Source: JBPOJN01 sp052033505
GTDB lineage: Bacteria; UBA10199; JACPAL01; GCA-016699445
Assembly (NCBI GenBank): GCA_052033505.1
Contig: JBPOJN010000041.1
Location: 1 to 21,248, forward strand
Length of the DNA stretch: 21,248 bases
Direction of reading: 5' to 3'
The notes beneath the pieces are model-generated. The model did no database searches and was not told the origin of the DNA. It was given only the letters and a program-made list of their open reading frames with translations. Below, piece after piece: positions 14,497 through 21,248 of the stretch (its first letter is position 1; the number at the start of each line of letters is the position of its first letter). A program made the position numbers and the translations under genes.

Positions 14497-14529
14497 TCCT
14501 TGTCAAAGCCTAAATCCCGTGCCAAATCC

Positions 14530-14535
14530 TATACT
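14530..14535 (+). promoter_or_regulatory. -10-like element immediately upstream of the esterase ATG
   Basis: TATACT ends five bases before the ATG at 14541. If used, RNA would begin at or next to the start codon, giving a leaderless message; no Shine-Dalgarno precedes the ATG. The nearest -35-like TTGTCA (14500) is 24 bp away, which is too far, so support is limited. Confidence 0.3.
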
Positions 14536-14540
14536 TCACG

Positions 14541-15254
14541 ATGAAAGCCGCCCTCGTCATTCATGGATTCACCGCGACGCCTTCTTGCATGGAGACGGTC
14601 GCGCAGCCGTTACGGGACGCCGGATTTTTGGTGCGGTCGCCGCTTCTGGCGGGGCATGGAGGCTCGGCGCGGGATCTCGAGAAGACGACATGGCAGGACT
14701 GGTACGAATCGGTGCGCGTCGCCTTTCAGGAATTGAAGCAAAAATCCGAAAGCGTTTCCGTCGTAGGCCAATCTCTAGGCGGTTTGCTGGCTTTGAAAGT
14801 AGCGGCTGAATTCCCGGTCGCGCGTCTGGCACTTTTGGCGACGCCGATCCTTTTCAATACGTTTACGGTCAATCGCTTATTGCCCTTCGTCGAGAGAAGT
14901 TTTTTAAGGCATATCTATCGCTTCCAACCGAAACTCTTCGGCTCTGCGATTTCCGATCCGGAAGGCCGCCGGAAGTTCGAAAGCAATTTTTGGATGCCGC
15001 TCAAAAGCGTCATGGAAATCGTGCGGTTGCAGGAAGTCGTACGCGAGCAATTGCCGGATGTCACGGCACCGGCTTTGATCCTTCACTCTCCTCGCGATAC
15101 GACGGCGCCGTACGAAAGCATGGAGTTTTTGAAGAAGCATTTGGGGTCGAAAAAAAACAAAGCCGTTTCTTTAGAAAGATCCAACCATGTGCTGACGTTG
15201 GATCATGAGAGGGAAAAGGTTTCACGGGAAGTTTTAGAGTTTTTTAGGAGGTAG
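14541..15254 (+). CDS. alpha/beta-hydrolase carboxylesterase / monoacylglycerol lipase-like
   Basis: 237 residues, with the compact build of the Est30 (COG1647) carboxylesterase group and no signal peptide, so cytoplasmic. The catalytic triad is visible: Ser78 in GQSLGG, Asp186 in SPRDTTAP and His216 in SNHVLTLD. The oxyanion-hole motif HGFTAT (8-13) and LLAGHG (35-40) are also typical. Relatives cleave short- to medium-chain esters and monoacylglycerols. Only three bases separate its stop from glpK, so a role in freeing glycerol from acylglycerols is attractive, as inference from context. Confidence 0.85.
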   Translation: MKAALVIHGFTATPSCMETVAQPLRDAGFLVRSPLLAGHGGSARDLEKTTWQDWYESVRVAFQELKQKSESVSVVGQSLGGLLALKVAAEFPVARLALLATPILFNTFTVNRLLPFVERSFLRHIYRFQPKLFGSAISDPEGRRKFESNFWMPLKSVMEIVRLQEVVREQLPDVTAPALILHSPRDTTAPYESMEFLKKHLGSKKNKAVSLERSNHVLTLDHEREKVSREVLEFFRR

Positions 15255-15257
15255 ATC

Positions 15258-16736
15258 ATGAAGGATGTCATCTTATCCATCGACCAAGGCACGACGGGAA
15301 CGACCGTGATTCTATTGGATCGTTCGTTGTCGATACTCGCCAAGGTCAATCAGGAATACCCGCAACACTACCCGCAACCCGGCTGGGTCGAGCATGATCC
15401 GGAGGAAATTTGGGAGTCTACGCTTAAGACGATCTCGGAAGCCTTGAGCAAAGCTTCGATCGACGAATCGCGCATCGCGGGTATCGGAATCACAAATCAA
15501 CGGGAGACGACCGTCGTCTGGGATCGGGCGACGGGGAATCCCATCCATCGTGCGATCGTGTGGCAGGACCGCCGGACCGCGTCCGTTTGCGAGAAATTAA
15601 AAAAGAAAAAGCTGGAGCCTAAAATCAAACGCAAGACCGGTCTCGTGCTCGATGCGTATTTTTCGGGGACGAAGATCGCTTGGATTTTGGACAACGTGAG
15701 CGGTGCCCGTGCACGCGCCGCGAAAGGCGAATTGGCCTTTGGTACGATCGATACGTTTCTCACTTCGCGGCTGACCGGCGGCAAGGCGCACGTCACCGAC
15801 GTGTCGAATGCATCTCGGACGTTGCTCATGGATCTGAAGACTTTGAAATGGAATCCGGAACTGCTGAAAATATTCCGCGTCCCGGCGGCGGTCTTGCCGG
15901 AGATTCGATCCTCTTCGGAAGTGTATGGGACGACGTCCGGCGTGAGGGGATTGCCGGATGGTATTCCGGTCGCGGGCATGGCGGGGGATCAGCAGGCGGC
16001 GCTTTTCGGTCAGGCGTGTTTCGCGGCAGGCGAGGCAAAGTGCACTTACGGGACGGGGTCGTTCCTCTTGATGAACACCGGGAAGAAAATAGTGGCCTCG
16101 CGTTACGGCATGCTGACGACGGTGGGTTGGAAGATCGGGGATCAAACCACTTATGCTTTGGAAGGCAGCGCCTTCATCGCGGGCGCGGCGGTGCAGTGGC
16201 TGCGTGACGGATTAAAAATGGTTTCCAAAGCTTCCGAAATCGAGGCCTTGGCGGCGAGCGTGCCGGACTCGGGCGGTGTGACGTTCGTGCCGGGTTTCGT
16301 GGGCTTGGGCGGACCTCATTGGCGGCAGGACGCGCGCGGCGCGATTTTGGGGATGACGCGCGGGACGACGCAGGCCCATATCGCGCGGGCTTGTCTCGAA
16401 GGGATCGCGTTCCTGCAGCACGACATCCTGTCGGCCATGCAAAAAGATTTGGGGAAAAAATTGAAAGTTTTGAAAGTCGACGGCGGAGCGACAGTGAATG
16501 ATCTACTAATGCAATTCCAATCCGACATCCTGGGCGTTAAGCTCGTCAGGCCGAAAATGATCGAGACGACCGCTTTGGGAGCCGCTTTTTTAGCGGGGCT
16601 TGCCGTCGGTCTCTGGAAAAATTTATCGGAAATCGCCGCTCATTGGAAAGAAGACAAGAACTTCGAGCCCAAGATGCCGAAAAAACAGGTCACAGCTCAT
16701 TTACAGCGATGGAAAGAAGCGGTTACAAAGGCTTAA
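15258..16736 (+). CDS. glpK: glycerol kinase
   Basis: 492 residues, full length. It phosphorylates glycerol to sn-glycerol 3-phosphate with ATP. The FGGY-family features are in order: phosphate-binding DQGTTGTT (9-16), GWVEHDPEEIW (42-52), glycerol-contacting NQRETT (80-85, Arg82 and Glu83), AGDQQAALFGQ with the catalytic Asp, TYGTGSFLLMNTG, and adenosine-binding GGATVNDLLMQFQSDIL near the C-terminus. AGGAGGT, overlapping the upstream stop, serves as Shine-Dalgarno. No glpF or glpD is present in the window. It is the second gene of the esterase-glpK-ilvD unit. Confidence 0.97.
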   Translation: MKDVILSIDQGTTGTTVILLDRSLSILAKVNQEYPQHYPQPGWVEHDPEEIWESTLKTISEALSKASIDESRIAGIGITNQRETTVVWDRATGNPIHRAIVWQDRRTASVCEKLKKKKLEPKIKRKTGLVLDAYFSGTKIAWILDNVSGARARAAKGELAFGTIDTFLTSRLTGGKAHVTDVSNASRTLLMDLKTLKWNPELLKIFRVPAAVLPEIRSSSEVYGTTSGVRGLPDGIPVAGMAGDQQAALFGQACFAAGEAKCTYGTGSFLLMNTGKKIVASRYGMLTTVGWKIGDQTTYALEGSAFIAGAAVQWLRDGLKMVSKASEIEALAASVPDSGGVTFVPGFVGLGGPHWRQDARGAILGMTRGTTQAHIARACLEGIAFLQHDILSAMQKDLGKKLKVLKVDGGATVNDLLMQFQSDILGVKLVRPKMIETTALGAAFLAGLAVGLWKNLSEIAAHWKEDKNFEPKMPKKQVTAHLQRWKEAVTKA

Positions 16737-16747
16737 GGAAAAACGTC

Positions 16748-18424
16748 ATGAAAAAAATCAATGCTTACAGTTCTCGCATCACCGAAGACCGCGATCAGCC
16801 GGCCTCCCAAGCCATGCTCTATGCCTTGGGGCTCAAAGAAGAAGACTTGCATAAGGCCTTCGTCGGCGTCGCGTCCACCGGCTACGAAGGCAATCCCTGC
16901 AACATGCATCTCAATGACTTGGCTAAGATCGCTAAAAAGAGTTGTAGCGACGCAGGCCTGGTCGGTTTGGTTTTTCACGCGATCGGCGTCTCGGACGGAA
17001 TTTCCATGGGCACCGAAGGCATGAATTATTCCCTCCAGTCGCGCGAAATCATCGCGGACTCGATCGAGACCGTCATGAACGCGCATTGGTACGATGCGAA
17101 TATCTCCGTCGTCGGCTGCGACAAAAACATGCCGGGTTCCGTGATCGCGATGGGACGGCTCAACCGTCCCAGCATCATGATCTACGGCGGCACGATCCAA
17201 CCGGGACATTATAAAGACAAGACTTTGGACGTTGTTTCCGCCTTCGAGGCGCTTGGTCAATACGTCGGCGGCAAGATCGACGAAGCGGATTTTAAAGGCG
17301 TGCTGCAAAATGCTTGTCCCGGCGCGGGTGCGTGCGGTGGTATGTATACGGCGAATACCATGGCGTCCGCGATCGAGACCTTGGGAATGTCGCTGCCTTA
17401 CAGCTCGTCTCATCCGGCCGTGCACGCGGATAAAATCGCGGAATGCCAAAACGTCGGAGCGGCGATCCGCAACTTGCTCGAAAAAGAAATAAAACCGCGC
17501 GACATCATGACGCGCAAGGCGTTCGATAACGCGATGACGATCGTGATGGCCCTGGGTGGTTCGACGAACGCCGTGCTCCATTTGATTGCGATCGCGAAAT
17601 CCGTCGGCGTGCCGCTGACCATCGATGACTTCCAAAAAATCAGCGACAAGACGCCGTTCATTGCGGATCTGAAACCTTCCGGAAAATACGTCATGGAGGA
17701 CCTCTGTAATGTCGGCGGCGTGCCGGCGGTGCAGAAGCTCCTGCTAAAAGAAGGATTGCTGCACGGAGATTGTCTGACAGTGACGGGCAAGACGTTGGCG
17801 GAAAATTTGGAAGCGTTGCCGGATTTGAAAGCGGGCCAAAAGATAATTTTTCCGCTCGCAAATCCCATCAAAAAGACGGGCCACCTGCAAACCCTCTATG
17901 GAAACATCGCGACCGGTGGTTCCGTCGCGAAGATTACGGGCAAAGAAGGGCTGTCGTTTACGGGTAAGGCGAAGGTTTTTGATTCCGAAGAAGACGCGAT
18001 CGTCGCACTCGAATCCAAGAAAATCCAAAAAGGCGACGTGATTGTCATTCGCTACGAAGGCCCCAAAGGCGGCCCGGGCATGAGCGAGATGCTCAAAATC
18101 ACCGCGATCGTCATGGGGATGGGGCTCGGTCAGGATGTGGCTTTGATCACGGACGGCCGCTTTTCCGGCGGCACGCATGGATTCGTCGTCGGACACATCA
18201 CGCCGGAGGCGCAGGAAGGCGGCGTGATCGCGGTGATTCAAGACGGCGACGAAATTACGATCGACGCTTCGAGCCGGGTGCTGAATTTAAACGTTGCCGA
18301 TGCGACGATCTCCGAACGCTTGAAGCGCTGGAAGGCGCCCGCCTACAAAGCGACTTCGGGGACGCTGCGCAAATTTATCAAGAACGTCTCTTCGGCCTCC
18401 GAAGGTTGCGTGACGGATTCTTGA
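16748..18424 (+). CDS. ilvD: dihydroxy-acid dehydratase
   Basis: 558 residues. It dehydrates 2,3-dihydroxy-3-methyl acids to 2-keto acids in valine, isoleucine and leucine synthesis, using an iron-sulfur cluster and Mg. Cluster cysteines are Cys51 (EGNPCNMHL), Cys124 (GCDKNMPG) and Cys196 (PGAGACGGMYTAN). GGSTNAVLHL, EGPKGGPGMSEML and DGRFSGGTHG are further landmarks. The frame runs up to 16643 inside glpK, but MKKINAYSSRITEDRDQPAS at 16748, with AAGGAA seven bases before, is the family-like start. It begins 11 bases after glpK. No other branched-chain amino acid genes are nearby. Confidence 0.97.
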   Translation: MKKINAYSSRITEDRDQPASQAMLYALGLKEEDLHKAFVGVASTGYEGNPCNMHLNDLAKIAKKSCSDAGLVGLVFHAIGVSDGISMGTEGMNYSLQSREIIADSIETVMNAHWYDANISVVGCDKNMPGSVIAMGRLNRPSIMIYGGTIQPGHYKDKTLDVVSAFEALGQYVGGKIDEADFKGVLQNACPGAGACGGMYTANTMASAIETLGMSLPYSSSHPAVHADKIAECQNVGAAIRNLLEKEIKPRDIMTRKAFDNAMTIVMALGGSTNAVLHLIAIAKSVGVPLTIDDFQKISDKTPFIADLKPSGKYVMEDLCNVGGVPAVQKLLLKEGLLHGDCLTVTGKTLAENLEALPDLKAGQKIIFPLANPIKKTGHLQTLYGNIATGGSVAKITGKEGLSFTGKAKVFDSEEDAIVALESKKIQKGDVIVIRYEGPKGGPGMSEMLKITAIVMGMGLGQDVALITDGRFSGGTHGFVVGHITPEAQEGGVIAVIQDGDEITIDASSRVLNLNVADATISERLKRWKAPAYKATSGTLRKFIKNVSSASEGCVTDS

Positions 18425-18429
18425 AGAGC

Positions 18430-19272
18430 ATGAAAAAAAAGAAAAACCCTCTCCTTTTTCTCCTTTGCATTCTCTCGGTCGCGTTCGGATTGATCTGCTT
18501 CTGTGTCGCCTTCGCGGGATGGGTGCGGGGCACGATGTCGGCAGCGGACGCGCAGACGGGGTTTTGGGCGGGTTTCGTTTTTTTTCCGATCGCGGGGTTT
18601 TGGTATTGGCTTTCCATTCCGGCCGATCATCCCGCGGTGCGCCTGCAAAAGATCGCGGACGACTCCTATGTCCGCCTGAAAAACGAGATCGAAACCCAAA
18701 AGAAGACCGTTCGACTTTCCAAATTCAAGCTGTCGCCCGAAGGTTTTTCTTATCGCGGCATTTTCGGAAAATCCTCCGCCCTTTACACGGACGTGACCCA
18801 TTACCGATCCCATTTGCTCCGTCTTGCCGTCCGCGCCTTTGTGAATCGGGTCCCGCTGGTGTCCTATCAGGTCCTTGTTGTGAAGACTCCGCAGGGCCAA
18901 AGACGATTGTCCGCGCGGATCTCTTGGTTCCGATGTCTCCAGAAAAACGCGCAGGCGCTTTCTTATCTCGAAAAGAGGATCAAAGACGCGGTCGTTTCCC
19001 GTGAGCTTAGGAAATATGAAACCGGCCAGAGGCTGGATTTCGGGGATTTATCCCTCCAAGGGGAAACCTTAACTTTCGCGGGCCGGAGCCTCGTTTTGAA
19101 CGAGGTCGCTTCTTACGGAGTCAACGAGCGTTGGGTTTCGTTATATACGAAACGTCCCGGCCCCGAGGCCCAGGCGCATTTCAAGAGGAAGAAGGTTTGG
19201 AACGAAGCCGTGTTATTTTGGATCCTCGAAAAAAAACTCAAACCGTCTTCGGATGCAAAGCCGTCTGTGTGA
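18430..19272 (+). CDS. uncharacterised membrane protein with two N-terminal membrane segments
   Basis: 280 residues from the ATG at 18430, five bases after the ilvD stop; an in-frame ATG at 18406 inside ilvD is less likely. A lysine-rich start (MKKKKN) precedes two hydrophobic segments, near residues 6-32 (LLFLLCILSVAFGLICFCV...) and 43-63 (TGFWAGFVFFPIAGFWYWLS). The remaining 215 residues are soluble and charged, with possible beta-rich repeats (FSYRGIFGKSSALYTDVTHYR, LTFAGRSLVLNEVASYGVNE) reminiscent of PH-like domains; that resemblance is weak. The C-terminus should face the cytoplasm. It is probably co-transcribed with ilvD. Its last 35 bases overlap the convergent glycosyltransferase gene. 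Function unknown. Confidence 0.75.
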   Translation: MKKKKNPLLFLLCILSVAFGLICFCVAFAGWVRGTMSAADAQTGFWAGFVFFPIAGFWYWLSIPADHPAVRLQKIADDSYVRLKNEIETQKKTVRLSKFKLSPEGFSYRGIFGKSSALYTDVTHYRSHLLRLAVRAFVNRVPLVSYQVLVVKTPQGQRRLSARISWFRCLQKNAQALSYLEKRIKDAVVSRELRKYETGQRLDFGDLSLQGETLTFAGRSLVLNEVASYGVNERWVSLYTKRPGPEAQAHFKRKKVWNEAVLFWILEKKLKPSSDAKPSV

Positions 19273-19891
19273 TCCCGCCGGGCGTGCAAGAATACACGTA
19301 GGTTTTTGGTTCGGTGATTTTTTTTACACGGAACTTCTTTTCAGCGCGCAACCACAAATCCGTATCTTCCGCATAAGCCAGGTCTTGGAAACCGCCGAGC
19401 TCGAAAAAAACACTCCGTTTGCCGAAGAAAGTCGTTCCGAGCACGCATTCGAAAACCGAGATATCGCGCGACGGATCGAAATAATCGGGGACGCGCATGT
19501 CCTTGGGCGCTTCGAAGCCACCCGTCAGGAGATCCAAGGATGAGTCGCGGTCGAAATGGTCCAGGCGCGAAGCGAGATGATGCGGCCTATAGACGTCGTC
19601 GCTGTCGATGAAGGTGAGATAGCTCCCGAACGACGCTTGAAGGCCCGCGTTTTTCGCGAGCGCTTGTTTGCGGTTGGACTGCTTCATGTAGCGGATACGG
19701 GGATCTTCCAGGACTTTTCTCAAACAATAATCGGCGGAGTCGTCGGTGCTGCCGTCGTCCACGATGATGAGTTCCCAGTCTTTCCAGGTTTGCGTCACAA
19801 CGCTCTCGAGGCAACGCGGCAAGTCTTTCGAGCGGTTGTACGTCGGGAGGATGATGGAGACCACGGGGCGGCGGAAAAGAATTTCAGTCAT
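19238..19891 (-). CDS. family 2 glycosyltransferase
   Basis: 217 residues, a stand-alone GT-A domain without a membrane anchor. VVSIILPTYNRSKDLPRCLE (9-28), WELIIVDDGSTDDS and the nucleotide-sugar/metal site FIDSDD are classical GT2 motifs. ELGGFQDLAYAEDTDLWLRA contains the ED(x)D-like acceptor motif. It transfers a sugar from a nucleotide sugar to an unknown acceptor, probably a surface polysaccharide. There is no clear Shine-Dalgarno before the ATG, and the gene is divergent from the SDR over 62 bp. No other polysaccharide genes are present here. Confidence 0.92.
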   Translation of the reverse strand: MTEILFRRPVVSIILPTYNRSKDLPRCLESVVTQTWKDWELIIVDDGSTDDSADYCLRKVLEDPRIRYMKQSNRKQALAKNAGLQASFGSYLTFIDSDDVYRPHHLASRLDHFDRDSSLDLLTGGFEAPKDMRVPDYFDPSRDISVFECVLGTTFFGKRSVFFELGGFQDLAYAEDTDLWLRAEKKFRVKKITEPKTYVYSCTPGGITQTALHPKTV

Positions 19892-19953
19892 AACGGTTTG
19901 AGTGTCTTTACTTGGAGACGTTCCCGAAATAGGACGGGTCCAAAGGAAAGTCC

Positions 19954-20670
19954 ATGAACGCTTTCGAGGGGAAAACCGCGATCGTCACAGGAGCCGGGCG
20001 CGGTATCGGCGAAGCGGCCGCGCGGTTGCTCGTCGAACGTGGCGCCCGCGTCGTGATCGCCTCGCGCAGCTACGAAGAGCTGGAAGCGGTAAGGCGTTCC
20101 TTGGGCGAAGACCGCGTCCTCGCGGTCCCGACCGATGTAGCCGACGGAAAACAAGTCGAGGCCCTCTTCGACAAGACCGAAAAGGCTTTCGGTGCTGTGG
20201 ACTTGCTCGTGAATAATGCCGGTACGATCACCGTGGCCTCCGTGGCCGACACCACGCTGGAAGCGTGGAACGCGATGGTCGATGTGAACCTGCGCGGAAC
20301 CTTCCTCTGCGCGCGGGAGATGTTCCGGCGAGCGAAGGACACGAAAAAACCGAAAGCCATCGTAAACGTCAGCTCGCTTGCCGGCATCCGAGGCGTGGAA
20401 AAATTCCCGGGCATGAGCGCTTACGCCGCGACCAAGCATGGCGTCATCGGGTTGACCGAAGTGTTCGCGGTAGAAGGGCGGCCCCTCAGCATCCGCGTGA
20501 ATGCGGTGGCGCCCGGAGCTGTTGATACAAAAATGCTGCACGATGCGGCGCCTTTCCTCAAGACATCGACGAAGCCGGAAGACGTCGCAAAAACGATTTT
20601 ATTTCTTTTGGACGAAGAGCAGTCGGCGAAGGTCACGGGGGCCGTCGTCGAAATCCACAGCAACGAATAA
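19954..20670 (+). CDS. short-chain dehydrogenase/reductase, first gene of a pterin cluster
   Basis: 238 residues, a classical NAD(P)H-dependent SDR. It has the Rossmann motif TGAGRGIG (12-19), NNAG (87-90), catalytic Ser141, and Tyr157 with Lys161 in YAATK; Arg38 after the second strand favours NADPH. By sequence alone it looks like a FabG-type reductase, so substrate is open. Its neighbours, a pyruvoyltetrahydropterin synthase 3 bases downstream and a pteridine-reductase-like SDR, make a sepiapterin-reductase-like role plausible. AAAGGAAAG lies about four bases before the ATG. No GTP cyclohydrolase is visible. Confidence 0.85.
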   Translation: MNAFEGKTAIVTGAGRGIGEAAARLLVERGARVVIASRSYEELEAVRRSLGEDRVLAVPTDVADGKQVEALFDKTEKAFGAVDLLVNNAGTITVASVADTTLEAWNAMVDVNLRGTFLCAREMFRRAKDTKKPKAIVNVSSLAGIRGVEKFPGMSAYAATKHGVIGLTEVFAVEGRPLSIRVNAVAPGAVDTKMLHDAAPFLKTSTKPEDVAKTILFLLDEEQSAKVTGAVVEIHSNE

Positions 20671-20673
20671 ATT

Positions 20674-21084
20674 ATGGCTAAAGTCTACCTCACGCGCCGC
20701 GCGACGTTTTGCGCAGGTCATCGTCTCCACAGCGCCGCTTTATCGGACGACGAGAACCGGAATATTTTTGGGAAGTGCAATCACGTCAACGGACACGGGC
20801 ACAACTACGAACTTCATGTGACTTTGTACGGCGACGTCAATCCGAAAACTGGTATGGTCATGAACTTGACCGACCTGGACCGTTTGATTTCCGAGGCAGT
20901 CATCGCGCGCGTCGACCACAAGAACCTGAACATGGACGTGCCGGAGTTCCAGGCCCTCGTGCCCACCGCCGAAAACATCGCGATCGTTTTTTGGAATCTC
21001 TTGAAGGAAAAACTGCCGACGCTTCTTTATGAAGTCCGCCTGCGCGAGACAGAAAACAACGTCGCCGTTTACCGGGGCGAATGA
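20674..21084 (+). CDS. 6-pyruvoyltetrahydropterin synthase (PTPS-II type)
   Basis: 136 residues. It converts dihydroneopterin triphosphate to 6-pyruvoyltetrahydropterin. Zinc ligands are His16 (CAGHR), His41 and His43 (GHGHN); the triad is Cys35, Asp81 and His82 (DHKNL); Glu125 (RETENN) would anchor the pterin. Cys35 sits in C-x5-HGH, the motif of animal-type PTPS, not the C-x3-HGH of QueD. LSDDENRNIFGKCN, GMVMNLTDL and DHKNLNMDVP are strikingly close to mammalian PTPS. It starts three bases after the SDR stop and is followed after one base by the next SDR, so the three form one operon. Confidence 0.93.
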   Translation: MAKVYLTRRATFCAGHRLHSAALSDDENRNIFGKCNHVNGHGHNYELHVTLYGDVNPKTGMVMNLTDLDRLISEAVIARVDHKNLNMDVPEFQALVPTAENIAIVFWNLLKEKLPTLLYEVRLRETENNVAVYRGE

Positions 21085-21085
21085 A

Positions 21086-21248
21086 ATGAACCTCGCCGGC
21101 AAAAAAGTCCTCATCACGGGCAGCGCCAAGCGTATCGGCGCCGCGATCGCGCGCGCGTTTTCGGAAAAAGGCGCGGACGTGCTGATCCACTATCAATCTT
21201 CACGCCGCAAAGCCGAAGCCCTGGCAAAGGATTTAGATCTTTCGTGCG
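21086..21248 (+). CDS. pteridine-reductase-like SDR, cut by the window end
   Basis: The ATG at 21086, one base after the PTPS stop, opens a frame that continues past the window (54 codons seen). MNLAGKKVLITGSAKRIG carries an SDR nucleotide-binding motif in the TGxxxRxG form used by pteridine reductases PTR1/FolM, with Arg16. HYQSS (36-40) matches the NADPH-binding HYxxS of that group. Relatives reduce dihydropterins or dihydrofolate to the tetrahydro form. Catalytic residues lie beyond the window. Confidence 0.85.
   Translation, partial: MNLAGKKVLITGSAKRIGAAIARAFSEKGADVLIHYQSSRRKAEALAKDLDLSC

Noticed and set aside
14510..14527. Second sigma-54 site in the divergent region (TGGCACGGGATTTAGGC on the minus strand)
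   Set aside because: The GC pair is at the wrong spacing from GG, and the TTGC element is missing.
16643..16747. N-terminal extension of ilvD into glpK
   Set aside because: It overlaps real glpK coding sequence; the ATG at 16748 has a ribosome site and fits the family N-terminus.
20674..21084. Assignment as QueD (queuosine pathway)
   Set aside because: The active-site spacing is C-x5-HGH, not C-x3-HGH, the sequence is close to animal PTPS, and the neighbours are reductases, not queC/queE.

Overview
The window is about 21 kb of bacterial DNA, moderately GC-rich apart from an AT-richer left end (roughly 1-1700). The host is Gram-negative: it has an outer-membrane beta-barrel porin with a signal peptide, which ends in an aromatic residue. 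A CarD regulator followed by ispD-ispF-cysS, a B12-dependent ribonucleotide reductase and a small 'AFVNRD...LNGRIQIRD' protein suggest a deltaproteobacterial-type lineage (Bdellovibrionota, UBA10199, Myxococcota or similar). That placement is inference.

Layout. 1-1700: accessory segment with coding-like fragments, a Fic enzyme (-) with an operator-like inverted repeat upstream, and a 67-codon reading frame with ATA where a start codon should be. 1715-6357: nrdJ (-), whose promoter carries two NrdR boxes spaced 32 bp apart and two DnaA-box matches, then leucyl aminopeptidase pepA (-). 6451-7589: a degenerate methyltransferase-like gene coupled to a RidA-family gene (+). 7820-8953: porin (+) with a strong terminator, followed by a GC-rich palindromic repeat. 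9130-12293: cysS, ispF, ispD and carD, all (-), in the order known from M. tuberculosis, with a terminator between carD and ispD. 12485-12557: tRNA-Phe (+). 12780-13329: a 71-aa conserved protein and a ComEA-like protein (-) behind an excellent sigma-54 promoter match. 13495-14496: long-chain polyprenyl diphosphate synthase (-). 14541-19272: probable operon of carboxylesterase, glpK, ilvD and a membrane protein (+). 19238-19891: GT2 glycosyltransferase (-), overlapping the previous gene tail to tail. 19954-21248: an SDR, a 6-pyruvoyltetrahydropterin synthase with the animal-type motif and a pteridine-reductase-like SDR cut by the window end (+).

How the genes work together. IspD and IspF make isoprenoid precursors by the MEP pathway, and the polyprenyl synthase nearby consumes its products. 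The esterase-glpK pair fits release of glycerol from acylglycerols followed by its phosphorylation. The right-end trio looks like a tetrahydropterin (biopterin-type) pathway lacking only GTP cyclohydrolase. Most of the window is conserved housekeeping. The most distinctive points are the pterin cluster, the sigma-54 promoter in front of the comEA pair, the layered nrdJ promoter, the terminator in front of ispD, and the methyltransferase-like protein that has lost its SAM loop.
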